From the NCBI GenBank assembly GCA_022113835.1, contig JAILWY010000007.1:9339001-9403000 (forward strand): a DNA stretch of 64,000 bases. Direction: 5' to 3'. Of this stretch, positions 11,449 through 22,609 are shown piece by piece. How positions within the stretch are numbered: the stretch's first letter is position 1; each line of letters opens with the position of its first letter. The stretch is from Atopsyche davidsoni (Eukaryota; Arthropoda; Insecta; Trichoptera; Hydrobiosidae). The position numbers were made by a program, and so were the translations under genes. The notes under the pieces are model-generated. The model saw only the letters and a list, made by a program, of their open reading frames with translations, was not told the origin of the DNA and did not search any database.

Positions 11449-12709
11449 ACCTTCAGTAACCAGACCTCCGTTTAGAAGACCTCCTGCTAGGTTACCACCG
11501 TTTAGGAGACCTCCTGTTAGGAGACCTCCGCTTAGGAGACCTCCTGCTAGGTTACCACCGTTTAGGAGACCTCCTGTTAGGAGACCTCCGCTTAGGAGAC
11601 CTCCTGCTAGGTTACCACCGTTTAGGAGACCTCCTGTTATAAGACCTCCGTTTAGGAGACCTCCGCTTAGGAGACCTCCGGTTAGGAGATCTCTTGTTAA
11701 AAGACCACCGTTTAGGAGACCTCCGTCTATGAGACCTCCGTTTATGAGACCTCCGTTTGAGAAACCTCCGGTAAGGAGTCCTCCGGTTAGGAGGCCTCCG
11801 TTTAGGAGACCTTCAGTTAGGAGATCTCCGGTTATGAGACCTTCATTCGCAATCCCTCCAGTGAACGTTCCAAAAACACTATTCCCGAGAAATCCTCCGC
11901 CGATGACACCGACTGACGGGAGAAGTCCGCCGCTGACGATTCCCGTGCCTAACGTCGGGAGGACGCCGAGATCGATCGGAAAGGCGCTCACGTGGGGTGG
12001 ACTCTCCACGAGGACCGGGACTTTCTTCTCCACGTAGACAGGCTTGTATACGGGGATGGGCACTGGAACGTGAACTTTTTCTTCTTTCGTGACAGTTATT
12101 ACTTTAGACTCCGGCTTCCATTCCGGCTTCCATTCCGGCTTCCATTCCGGCTTCCATTCCGGCTTCCATTCCGGTTTCCAGCCAGCCCCCCGTGACACGA
12201 CCTCCTCGGGCTGCCCGTAGTAGGGCCACCCGGCATCTCCCGGCGCTCCGGGAACGTGTCGCTTGACGTTCCTAGAAATGGGGTTCAGCTTGGTTGTTTC
12301 TGTCATGCTCGCATCTATTATCGATGCGCCACTTGTCAACGAACTGACGAAAAACACTAAAAACACCTGGAAACAATATTATATATATAAATAATTATAT
12401 TAAAAAATTATACATGTATATTTATATATATTTTTATTTAGATGAATATTGTTCATTTCCACAAAAAAAACACATTCCAAAAGTGTTATCGAAGATCCCT
12501 TCTCAATCAAAGCCATCACTTTTAAGATTTGCTTGTACGCAGTTGCATTACTTCATCGGCAATGTCGGCCAGTGGCTTCAGCTTCTGCCTGCATTGGCGT
12601 CGGACGAGGTCGATTGCTAGGCTAGGCAGGGAGAAACGAGGTCGCGCCTCGGTGAGCTGACGAGCGCAGAGAAGATCATTCTTACCCCTAAAATAATATT
12701 CCCTTCCAT
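11446..12709 (-). CDS. Secreted repeat-rich structural protein (KPEW and GGLLx repeats)
   Basis: Two exons: 12686-12709 (eight codons from ATG) and 11446-12366, joined in phase 0, giving 314 residues. The splice creates a good signal peptide (MEGNIILG followed by VFLVFFVSS). The mature protein has a dibasic KR near residue 43, then tandem KPEW tetrapeptides (about 72-96), then a Val/Pro-rich segment (HVPVPIPVYKPVYVEKK) like those in insect cuticle and egg-shell proteins. A long Gly/Leu array of GGLL plus T, N, S or I follows to the C-terminus. I recognise no named family; an extracellular matrix, cuticle or silk-like role is inferred from composition. A TATA box lies about 90 nt upstream. The frame continues past the TAG (see the next entry). 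PolyA signal on the minus strand at 11154-11159. Confidence 0.75.
11460..11840 (-). repeat. 15-bp coding tandem repeat with 60-bp higher-order units
   Basis: The GGLLx array is made of 15-bp units. Between about 11476 and 11640 they are organised into three almost identical 60-bp blocks encoding LLSGGLLTGGLLNGGNLAGG. The near-identity of the blocks against the more divergent 11640-11840 part suggests recent unequal exchange. Confidence 0.85.
12112..12182 (-). repeat. 12-bp KPEW coding repeat
   Basis: Five perfect 12-bp units encode KPEW, followed by a variant KPES copy, just downstream of the signal-peptide region of the secreted repeat protein. Confidence 0.9.
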
Positions 12710-12796
12710 TTTAGTTATCACTTCTTCGATAAGCCACTAGATATAGCTGCGTCGGCTTCGGTGTCTCGGAATCAATGCGACAGCGCACTCTGCACC

Positions 12797-12808
12797 TCTT
12801 ATATATAT
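12797..12808 (-). promoter_or_regulatory. TATA box of the secreted repeat-protein gene
   Basis: On the minus strand the sequence reads TATATATAAGA, about 90 nt before the ATG at 12709. This leaves room for a start site about 30 nt downstream and a roughly 60-nt leader. A strong TATA box fits a tissue-specific, highly expressed structural gene (inference). Confidence 0.6.
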
Positions 12809-12809
12809 T

Positions 12810-14127
12810 ACGAGAAAATCTTCAAAAATACCTGGGAGCGAGTTTTCAGTTTCTGGTACACTCGGGTTATACAACGCGAGCCCAGAATGCGGACTCGCCG
12901 CGAGGCGCCCTCGATCCCGCGAAGGAGCCGGTCGCTCTAGTATCGTCACTTTCTATATGGCTTAGAAAAATCGCATGCAAATTACACACTGTCCAAAAAT
13001 TCGAATGAAGCGGTCTTCCCTCTCGTGCGCGAGAATTCAGCAAGGGCTTATTTTTTCTTCTTCGCGCTCACACGAAGCCAGCGCGAGCGGAGAGTGCGCT
13101 CCTCTGCGATTTCAAGTAATTCGTCTTCGTGACATCGGCTCCTTTTAATTTGAGGCTTTCAAAAGTTTTAAATAAATCTGAAGGTAAACGAAGCTGTTGC
13201 CGACTAAAATATCGCCGAACAACGAAAAGAAAATATTTCATAGAACAATAGTCGCTTTGCTGTAAATTTGATCAGTTCGACAGCCCGAAGAGCCGAAACT
13301 CTCGAGGTGATTATTAACTGTATTACACGTTTACATTAAAGCTCACGCAGACGTGTTGACCTTATATTCACTGAGACCTCGCGCAAGGCCGGTCACGGAA
13401 GCTGGAATCATTGTTCGACAACTCTAAAGCCCCGAGACCTGTAACATCGTACGAACGTCGTTGCAGAGGTATAATTGCGCCGTCTGTCCAAGCCAGAAAA
13501 GAAGAAGAAGAATGTTGAGTCAATGTTTAAAACAAAAACAAACAATTATTTATTTATATATATATATATAATATATATTTATTTAATAATTCAATTTAAT
13601 AAATAACAATTTTTAAAATTAAAATAAATAAGTAAAATTAGTTAAGATTGACTAAATTTAGTTTCATTCCCGTTTTACGTTTTCATTAGTAGCATTCCCG
13701 CGGCTCACCCGTCCGGCTCGTGTGATGACATGACGCGTCATCACGCCCAATGCCAACTCGCGCTCACAGTTGGAACTCAAATCGAAACAATCTTCTATGG
13801 CTGATTGTCTGTTTACTATTGCGAGTGACCCGAGACAGACTTCGACGCGAATCCTACCCGGACGGAAGTCTGTCGCCCACACGAAACTGTTCTCGGTTTT
13901 TTTTATTACTAAAAAATCTAGACTAGCCGAAAAGCTGTTTTTTTAATTTATTTCTCAATAACCTTTCAAATAATTATGGTTATTCTCTTTTTTCTATTTC
14001 TTTCTTTTGGGAGTCGGGGTATTTACTGTCGACGGTTGAGCCGCTAGGCTGCAGCCCCTCCCGGCTCCTTCCGCGTCGTCTTCGATCCATCGCCTCGATC
14101 CCTCGCCCTCGGCGCTTCCCGGGCGCC
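12810..14127. other. Intergenic between the repeat-protein and Delta-like genes
   Basis: No gene recognised. It contains an AT microsatellite near 13552-13580 and, at the 3' side of the Delta-like gene, a minus-strand AATAAA at 13947-13952. A GC-rich segment (14030-14127) is the 3' UTR of the Delta-like gene. Confidence 0.55.
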
Positions 14128-17100
14128 TTACTCGGTCTCGTTGTCGCTGCCGGCGTCCTCTTCCTCGGGCCGGCTCGGGGCTGCGGAGACAGTGGAGGCT
14201 GCGGGAGGCGCGGGCGTAGTTCCGTTGAGGACGGCGGTGGGCGGCTCGAGAGTCGTCATGTTGAGGAGCTGCAGAGGGTCAGCGGGGGACGCCTGCGTCG
14301 CGGAGGGCGGCGGCAGCTCGCACTGGCGGCCCTTGAAGCCCGAGGGACACTCGCAGCGATAGGACCCGTCGTCCGCGGGCAGGCTGGTGCACTTCCCGCC
14401 GTTCTCGCACGTGCCGAGATTCAGTTCGCAGTGATTCAACTCTGCGAAACATTATTTCTTTTATCAAAGCAAAAAGGGAAGACAAAAGCATTATCTGGGT
14501 AAAAACTGCACGTCGAGAGAGCGCACTGAAAATCGCATCGGTCCAAAAAAATCGTCTACACGAGTCAATTCACGAAAATCACTAAGGGTAAGCGTCGAAA
14601 ACCTGAGGATGCAACTGCTCACAGATACGAATTGACACCAAAAATATTATTTAATATGGCATTAATAAACGACAGTAATTGTTTTTTAACAACATATGAC
14701 TCGAATTCGCGTCGTTTTACAGATACGAGTATGCGTGATTCGCAAGCGTTCTCGGCATACGAAAGGCAGCTAGCAGACTTGTCGCGGCATATGAATACTC
14801 GCTCGGCAACAAATTGTCGAATCAGAATTATCGGTACAAAATAGAGTTTTTTCTGGTGATGAGGGCCAGGAGTCTCGGCTCACCTTCGTCGCACAGCATG
14901 CCGCCCCAGCCGGGCTCGCACAGGCAGTCCCAGGGGCGGCGGCAGGAGCCGTGGTCCGGGTGGCAGCCAGGGTAGGGGTGGCACTGCTCGCAGCGGGCGC
15001 CCGTCCAGCCCACGCGGCAGCGGCACTCGCCGGGCCGCCGGCAGGAGCCCCGCTCGGGGTGGCAGCCGGCCGCGCAGATCGCTGAGAGACCACGCCTCGT
15101 CAGTCCTTCTCTCCGTGCGCTCGAGCCCGCTCCGGCCCTCGCCCTCGATACTCACGCGTCTGGCACAGCAGGCCGGTGAAGCCGGGCAGGCAGCGGCACT
15201 CCAGGGGCTTGTCGCAGTAGCCGCGCTGGCAGCCGGGCAGGGGCTGGCAGGCGCGGCACGTGGGGCCCGCCCAGCCCAGGCGGCACGAGCAGCCTCCGGG
15301 AGAGTCGCAGTAGCCCCTGGTGGGGTGGCAGTCCGAGCGGCACAGCGCTGCACGCAATATATTATATTCCTCTCGCAAAAGGAAACAGTCTAATCGACGA
15401 AACCCGCGCAACGCGACGGCAATCTCGCGAGGAACCCGACAGGAGACGGCCTCCGTCTTGAACCGCGTTCGATGAATATAATCAAATAGACAGTGTGACT
15501 CATCTCGCCGTTGGAAAATTCCCAAAAGGCCAAAATCCTATTCAAAATACATTCTCAAAAATGTCAGCGATATCTAGCGCGCATCCAGTTTCGAGAGTGC
15601 AGACCCGTACGGTGATATTTTCAGATACCGATAATAGTACCGGTCTAAGTTTCGGGCTTCTCGAACTCGCTGAAAGATAATGAAAATAGGAATGCCGCAG
15701 ACGAGGCCGTCTCCGACTGAACCTCCGAGTCGAGCGGCGGAAGGCCGACGACCCCGGCGGGGCCGGGCCGGAGGTCTCCTCCGCGACGGGCCGAGGAGCG
15801 GACGGAAGATCGCACTCACGATCGGAGCAGAAGAGCCCGTCCCAGCCTCGGTGGCAGATGCACTCGAAGGAGACGTTGCAGTAGCCGTGTTGGCAGCCGG
15901 GCAGGGCGATGCACTTGTTGCACTTCTCTCCGTAGAAGCCCAGCTTGCAGCGGCACTCGCCCGGCCGCTTGCAGTACCCTGGAACGCCCGAGCCGCGTCA
16001 GATCCGTCTCGCCCCGTTCCCGGAACACCTCGAGCTCGGAGCTCTCGCGGCTCGACCTCCCCCGGACGTCCCTCGCAGTCCGAACGATAAAAAAGTTCCA
16101 TTACTTTCATTTCATAATATCATTCCATTATATAATTTATTGAAATTTAACACAGTTTCCCGCTTCAGACTTAAACGCAAAATCGTATCGAAGTCACCGC
16201 AGAATACGGTGAAGAAACGCTGAGATAAATATAGGTATCGAATCGGACGGCGCCGGGGGTCCGCGCCCTCCGCCGGTCGGGCGCGCCTCCGGAAGACGTC
16301 GGCCCGAGAGCGAGAGCCGAGAAGAGCGAGAAGGGCGAGAAGAGCCGAGAAGAGCCGCTCACCGTTGAGCGGGTCGCAGCCGCGGCGGCACGCGGGCACG
16401 TCGCACAGGTCGCCCTGCCAGCCCGGGAGGCACCTCAGCTCTCCGTCGTCGTCGCAGCGGTAGTGGCTGTGCTCGCCTTGCGCCGCCGGGATCTCGCACG
16501 CCTGCGACACAAGCGAGATGTCACGGAGCCGCGGATGCTGCGAGCCAGCGCGGAAATCACAACAATACAGGAACAATACGGAAGTACACAGAGGAACTGT
16601 CAAACTGAGAACCGTCTGAAGGGTTTTCCGGCTCTTCCATTTCCCTGCAGCCCTGCACCACCTCCAGCACCTGCAGCGTCGGGAGCTCCGGGGTGGCGAA
16701 GCGGAGTGCGTCGACCGGCGACACCGCAAAAATAAATTCGTTATACAAGCATCAATAAAATTTATTATTTAACATCCTTTCTTGAATAGTTAGATGGGTT
16801 GATTTATATTTTTTATTTACTACTTTTAACATTGAGTCAAACTTTTACCATTATTATGGTTTATTCATAACATTGTACATTGTACAATTGATAAAAAATA
16901 TTATATGGGGTTTTTCAAGCAACCGCCATCGTAAACTCTCAAAACTTTCAATATGTTTTGAGAATTCAATTAACACACGGAACGAAGAAAAAATCATCAA
17001 TTTTTTTTCTCATCAATTTGAAATCGAAGGTTTATCTCGTCGTTTCGTGTGCAAATCGACTATTGAAAAACATTTTTGATGGACAAGTAATAGTGAACGT

Positions 17101-17638
17101 TTGCAATAAAATGTGAACTAATTGAATATGTGTTGGAATTAACACAGAGTTATCCTTTTAAAGACATCACACTATGTTCTCTTATAAACGCAATGATTGT
17201 AAATGCCGCCAGCCCTCCGAGGAGCGAGTCATTCGTCTTTATATTTTTTCGAGCGTACAACATCGCCTTGTTCACGCGTCAGTGTGAATATTGTTACTGA
17301 TGCTGTTGTTATTATCGATATGTATATATATATATATACAACAACAATAATATTGATTATTGTCGGTGGTGTCTTGAGCTGATGGTCGGGCCGGTGGCGG
17401 GTTGGTGGATTTTTAGATATATTAATGTATCTATGCGAGTCTTGCAACAGAAGCGATTTTCACGCGAGGAGCGAGTCCCGCGCCAGGAACGAGTCCCACG
17501 AAAAGAACGAGTCCTGCGCCAGGAGCGAGTCCCGCGCGAGGCACTAACCTGCTTCTTCCACTTGGGCACGTACTTGGCCGGATGCGCTCCCGGCAGCACA
17601 GCGGCGATGTAAACAGCGAACACCAAATACTTCAACAT
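14128..17638 (-). CDS. Secreted Delta/DLK-like protein with half DSL domain and seven EGF repeats
   Basis: Minus-strand exons 17549-17638, 16363-16501, 15820-15978, 15156-15347, 14884-15081, 14128-14441; phases agree; 363 residues. A signal peptide (starts [18 protein letters not shown]) is followed by only a short basic stretch. Next comes the C-terminal half of a DSL domain (Cys 32, 46, 54, 63; [18 protein letters not shown]). Then come three double-EGF units of the Delta/Jagged/DLK EGF1-EGF2 (DOS) type, and a final EGF with a longer loop ([17 protein letters not shown]). The tail is Pro/Thr/Ala-rich with NMT and NGT glycosylation sites and acidic residues, and has no membrane segment. Exons 3, 4 and 5 each carry one pair and are flanked by phase-1 introns, so they look like exon duplications. 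By family knowledge such modules bind Notch; a secreted ligand or decoy role is inferred. The N-terminal MNNL domain and the first DSL half are absent, unless an exon was missed in the 1-kb first intron. PolyA signal on the minus strand at 13947-13952. Confidence 0.8.
17461..17541 (-). repeat. 18-bp minisatellite next to a splice donor
   Basis: About 4.5 copies of an 18-bp unit sharing the core CGAGTCC, in intron 1 of the Delta-like gene. The array begins about six nucleotides inside the intron from the donor at 17547-17548. Confidence 0.75.
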
Positions 17639-19173
17639 CTTCTCTGTGCTAAAGAAGATCAATCCAAATCACAAAAAAACGGAAATTGTTTTGAACATGT
17701 CAGGAGTCCGCGGGGAGCGTGTCGAGCTGAACCTCCACGCTGCGGGCGGCGGCGCGACTGCTCGCCGGCCGAGGAAGCGCGAAGCCCCGTTCTTCCGCCG
17801 CCGAGCGTTGAACCCGAGCCGTGCCGCCGCGGAACAGGTTGTTCCGGAAGCTCCTGCCGCGCTCTCGGGACTTTACTGTGTAAATAAAAAACCCTGGTCC
17901 TCCTAAAAAGCGCGGAGAATGTTTCGCAAACGCTTCCGACTGTTCCATAGTGGATCAAATCGATAACGCAATTGATCCGTGTGTTTGGAGATGTTTCAGG
18001 GTGGCCGGGCGGAGAGCTGCTCGCTCGGTATTCCCAGGCGGGCGCTTCGAGAAAGTTCTCGCTCACCTCATTTCACATAACAGCGATCGCCGCTATTCGA
18101 ATACGGAATCTCACACGAAACGACCTGCATTCCCACTCGAGCCGTCCTGTGTAGACTCATTCGGTAAATTAGTCCAAGGCGAGTACGCTTCGATGGAGTC
18201 GAGCGTTGCTATACCCCGAATTACGTCGAATCTCAAATTTCACATCCACGACATCTTCTCTCGCCCGACACTTCGTAGAACGTGCGAGTCTCTGAGAACT
18301 TCCTTGAATTGTTTATCTTATTCTCCTTCACTACATTCTTATTCTCAAATGAGCAATTGTCTGGTTTGGTGCAGTGTTGCGAGTGTTGAATCAATAGCGG
18401 CCCCCCTCCCCGGAGAGAGCGCGCCTAACTGTACAGCGGCCCACTTGCGACTGCTACTACGCTTGACGATCCTCTTCATTGCGAATGACCGATTTAAAGC
18501 TGATAGGAGCATCTCATACCGTTTGAACTGTGTAATTGTGAATTTGAACATGATCATTTCTCGAGTAGGCCTCGGGTCGAGCGAAGCCAGTCAGCCACCA
18601 TCCAGATAAGGTGAGAAAACGCACGACGGGAGATCATGGAGTAATATTGTTTTCCGAATGGCGATATTAAAATGTACATTTCAGAAACTAAATATAGCAG
18701 TTTCGATGAGTGATTCGTGCCGTTCGTGTGACTTGTTGGAGCTCGGGTAATTTAAGCGTTGCTTATTTCAAATGAACGATCGCGTCCGTTGGCATTCTGA
18801 TGTTTTTCGCCGTATCGGTTTTTCCGTTCGCCTGCGAAGGCTTCGAGACTCCGAATGGACTCGGCCGTCTCTCGTCAAAACTGCAGCAAAGCCTTTCGGT
18901 AGACCCGATAACTCGTTAATATATTATTTAATAGGCTTAGAATCTGAATTCTATTAATATTGAAGATTGATCTCGATCAAAAAATCGATACAAATCTTCT
19001 AGGAGAAATACCGAGTAATTTGATTTGTTTTTTAAACATAGCATATGAGAGAATCTTATCTCTTTACGGGAATAAAACTACTTACAAAAAAAACTATATA
19101 TCTTTTAAAATTTATTTTTAATTATTGACCTATTTTTTACTCCAGTGTTTTTTCTTGTTTATACCTCCCTTGC
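17639..19173. other. Upstream region of the Delta-like gene, no gene recognised
   Basis: A moderately GC-rich segment up to about 18600, probably 5' UTR and promoter of the minus-strand Delta-like gene. A 219-codon open frame at 17950-18609 (plus) has no recognisable domain, no signal peptide and no family similarity that I can see. From about 18950 the sequence becomes AT-rich and featureless. Confidence 0.45.
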
Positions 19174-19177
19174 TTAA

Positions 19178-20342
19178 CCCTTTGACTGATGTGTTTTTTT
19201 AAATCTTAGCGAAAACTGCCACAAGTTATTATTTCAAAATATAAACTTACTTAAATATATCCTTTATGGGGGGGTGGAACAAAGACTTTATAGTGCATTT
19301 GGGGTGGAACACAAACGGTTTGGTATTTCTTTTTCTCTCCTTAGATAGCGCGAGTAAGATGTGTTTTTAAAGTGTGACATAAGATTTGACATTGTGAATT
19401 TTATCTAAATTCGAGAACATTTAGTTTGTGTTTATGTTTCATTGAATTTTAGTTACATTTGCTACGTATTCACCGGCAAGACCCGTTGATTTATTCCTTA
19501 CTAAAACATTTTAATGAAACTTATTTTCACAATCAAGCCTTTCGGACGGTTTTAACAATTACTGACAAATTTACATTGATCGATATTGTTATTCCTTTAC
19601 TTTAATTAACTTCTGGTTTTGATAAGCTGTCGCCCTTCTTATAAACTATTATTGTCAGATGTGCATTTATTGATATGGTTATTTCATTACTTTACTTCCC
19701 TTTTGATTTTTATTGACTATCGCCCTTATCTACTATCTATATACTGACTATCATTAAAACTATTATTGTCAAATGTGCATTTATGTAAAAGGGTATTTCC
19801 AAAATTTCTTTTTTCAAATTATTACCTCTTCTATTCATAATCTTTGGTATAACTAAGGGAAAAAAATAGCTATTGAGCATACTCGTAATATCTGAGACAA
19901 TTCACCGTCAGCGACTTTTTCTGCAACAAAGTATATTCTATCGCAAAAACAGTATATTTTCTATTATTTTGTCAAATTTAATTGATCAAATTTTTCAATT
20001 TATTATAGCCCTTCATAATGATAACGGACAGCTTAAACATTCTAAAACTTTTATTTTTTGTACTTATATTTTTATTTTGTGTATTTTATAATTTTTTATG
20101 TAATCAGTTCAAAGTTCTCTTAAAATAAAAAAATCTTACCCAATAAATAAAATGCAGTATTTGACATTCATAAACATACCTAAACACAAATTCATACCTA
20201 TTTTACACATAATAATAAAAAAAATCTATCAGTGATGTTTGGACACTCAGTAAGTATTCGATTTCGAGCACTTTGACATCAACGATGATCATCACCAAAC
20301 GTTTTACAAACAACGATGTATCGTTGTTTAAAAGTCAAAAGG
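19178..20342 (+). mobile_element. piggyBac-like non-autonomous element
   Basis: The left end reads TTAA followed by CCCTTTGACT (TTAA at 19174-19177). About 1.17 kb away the right end reads AGTCAAAAGG followed by TTAA (20343-20346), an imperfect inverted match of about 10 bp. TTAA target duplication is the hallmark of piggyBac. No transposase domain is recognised inside. The left 0.6 kb has an inverted relative at 60470-60993. Confidence 0.42.
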
Positions 20343-20346
20343 TTAA

Positions 20347-21420
20347 TACCTAAAATACACTGCCATTCTGCCAGCATGTTGATCACTCTATTGGTGCTAC
20401 ACAAGTAATAATACATGGGATATTTATAATATATTTAGTACATAAGTTTATTAAAACAGCCCTACAAATATATAAATATATCTAAAATCACATATTTTTA
20501 CAAAAAATATAATAAGTAGACTGCATGAAACGTTTGTCACTATGAAATACTGAAGGGGAACATCAGTATTGAATGACGACAGGAGCAAAATAGTAAAACA
20601 ATTCTGGTATGAGTATACAAATGCTGGGAACAACAATAAACATTAAACGAGAAAGAATGGAAATAAATTACGTATATGACCAGATGAAAAGATTAAATGA
20701 TACAAAATAAAAATACAAATTGATATGCAAACTTTTTTTATATTTGCCCAAGTTATACAACGTATCATAGTATTTAACAAAAAATAGTAATTTAATAACA
20801 AAAAAACAATGATTTAAATATTTTCCAAGCATCGTGCAAGTGGGGGAAGTAATGTTACAAATGCTGTGCTGTGTTTAGGATGACTGAGACATGCGTTTCA
20901 ATATAACCAGAGCTATTTTTGGTAATTATTATTACTATGTAAATCTTACAAAAATATCCACTAAAAATGTTATGCATATATATATTTATTTAATTTAGTA
21001 ATAATATCTATAAGAGCCAGCTCTCACATCAGTTGAAGTTAAAATCCATTAATTTATATATATATATATATTTGTATATATATATATATATATTTATATC
21101 TATTTATTTGTGTGTATATATATATATATATATAGTATATATATATATATATGTATATATTTTACAACAGAGCATGTATGTAAGCAAATAATACAAAAAA
21201 AATCAAGTATAAATGAGAGTTCCCCATCATTAAAAAGTTAAAATTAATAATACCCTTTTAATGTAAAATAATCTCTTATTTATCATAACGAATCCACATT
21301 TTTATGTAACAAAAAAATATATGATATAAAAAACAACCTTTGCAATCAAACTTAATATTGAATACCAATTATCAACCCTGGAATTTAATTTCATTCTAAG
21401 CTCCAAATTATTAGTTTATT
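20347..21420. other. AT-rich intergenic sequence
   Basis: No gene seen. The stretch is AT-rich with interrupted TA microsatellites around 21055-21160. Confidence 0.6.
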
Positions 21421-21428
21421 ATTTAGAT

Positions 21429-21668
21429 CATAGGTTCCCAACCTTTTATTGACAAGAAAAAAAAATTCCAATGCCCCCCTTTGCACAAAATAACAGTTAT
21501 AATTTTTTTCTGTACATTATTTATTGCTACCCAGGTAAAAAAAAATGTTGTTCGAGTTTTTTTGATCATTTTCTCGTTTTTATTGTGAAAAATCTACTGC
21601 ACAATTCAAAAAAATTTCAAAAAGTTTATTCATTTTCCCTTGGACCCGCCCACCGTTGGGAACCTATG
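21429..21668 (+). mobile_element. Short hAT-type element (240 bp)
   Basis: Inverted ends CATAGGTTCCCAAC and GTTGGGAACCTATG are flanked by ATTTAGAT (21421-21428) and ATTAAGAT (21669-21676), an 8-bp target duplication with one mismatch, typical of hAT elements. The interior resembles the copy at 55772-56022 (TTATTGAC...CAAG near the left end; CCCTTGGACCCGCC near the right). No coding capacity. Confidence 0.8.
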
Positions 21669-21838
21669 ATTAAGATGATTCAATTTTTAATGATAATTTC
21701 AATATCAATGCAGAACTATTGTTGGATTATTCCAATTTAATGTTTGGTAAAAGAATCTCTCATAATTATTTTATAGCGTCAATGGTCACGGATATTAATT
21801 ATAAGATTTCAGCTGATCGTGCATTACTATCATATTAA

Positions 21839-22609
21839 CCCTTTGCACTCGAGACCGTTTCCGCGCGGACTAATCAGCAACTCTAAGCGTTTCGTAGCAC
21901 TTTTGGTGAATTTCTTACCTCTCATTTAAAATGATCACACACACAAATCAATGCATAAAATTTTTATATTTAATGTATATTTACATCTTTACGGAGATAA
22001 TTTCGTACACATAAGTCTTTGTAATTTTGCTTTGTATGATATTTCATGTAACAATTGCCGAGATGCATGCCCGGATTTTCGGGACAAATATCACAATAGT
22101 ATGTCGTTTGATGTCTTTTGCCAGGTTTATTTTACATATTACCTTAATGGTCTTAGATATTATAAAGCATACAAAATACGGGTGCGATAAGTGAATGGAA
22201 AGCTAATGATATTGTGAGGGTGAACAAAGTCTATTCCTCAGTGCAATATAAGTTTAAACAAATAAGGACCTTTAAATGAATGATTACGATAGTACAAGCA
22301 AAAAATATATGGGTTGATTGGGTACATATCTAGTCCTTTTGCCACGGCTGTCAAGTTCGATCTGAGACCGCAGACCACGATGCAGTCCTTAATGGTGCCG
22401 CACTTATCTTAGATAAGAAATTCTTACGTAGTTTGAAAGAGAGATAACATCATCTTTGTAAAATTATATAGGCAGTGTTTAGGAACGAACTTTAAAGAAC
22501 AAGATCACATAAACATAAACAAGATATCACCATAAATAGTTATCACCGCACATCGAATTTCCGCACCAAACAAAGTGGTGACCGAGACGCACCTCTCGAG
22601 TGCAAAGGG
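21839..22609 (-). mobile_element. Decayed piggyBac element with transposase C-terminus
   Basis: Perfect 16-bp terminal inverted repeats CCCTTTGCACTCGAGA (21839-21854 and, inverted, 22594-22609) are flanked by TTAA on both sides (21835-21838, 22610-22613). On the minus strand, roughly 22128 to 22020 encodes a cysteine-rich segment with YYCDICPENPG and NCYMKYHT. This matches the CxxC...C...H zinc-binding C-terminal domain of piggyBac transposases. The rest of the transposase is not recognisable, so the element is a 771-bp internal deletion derivative. Confidence 0.8.

Noticed and set aside
17950..18609. 219-codon open frame on the plus strand
   Set aside because: No domain, no promoter or polyA context, mixed codon use; it lies in moderately GC-rich upstream sequence of a minus-strand gene.
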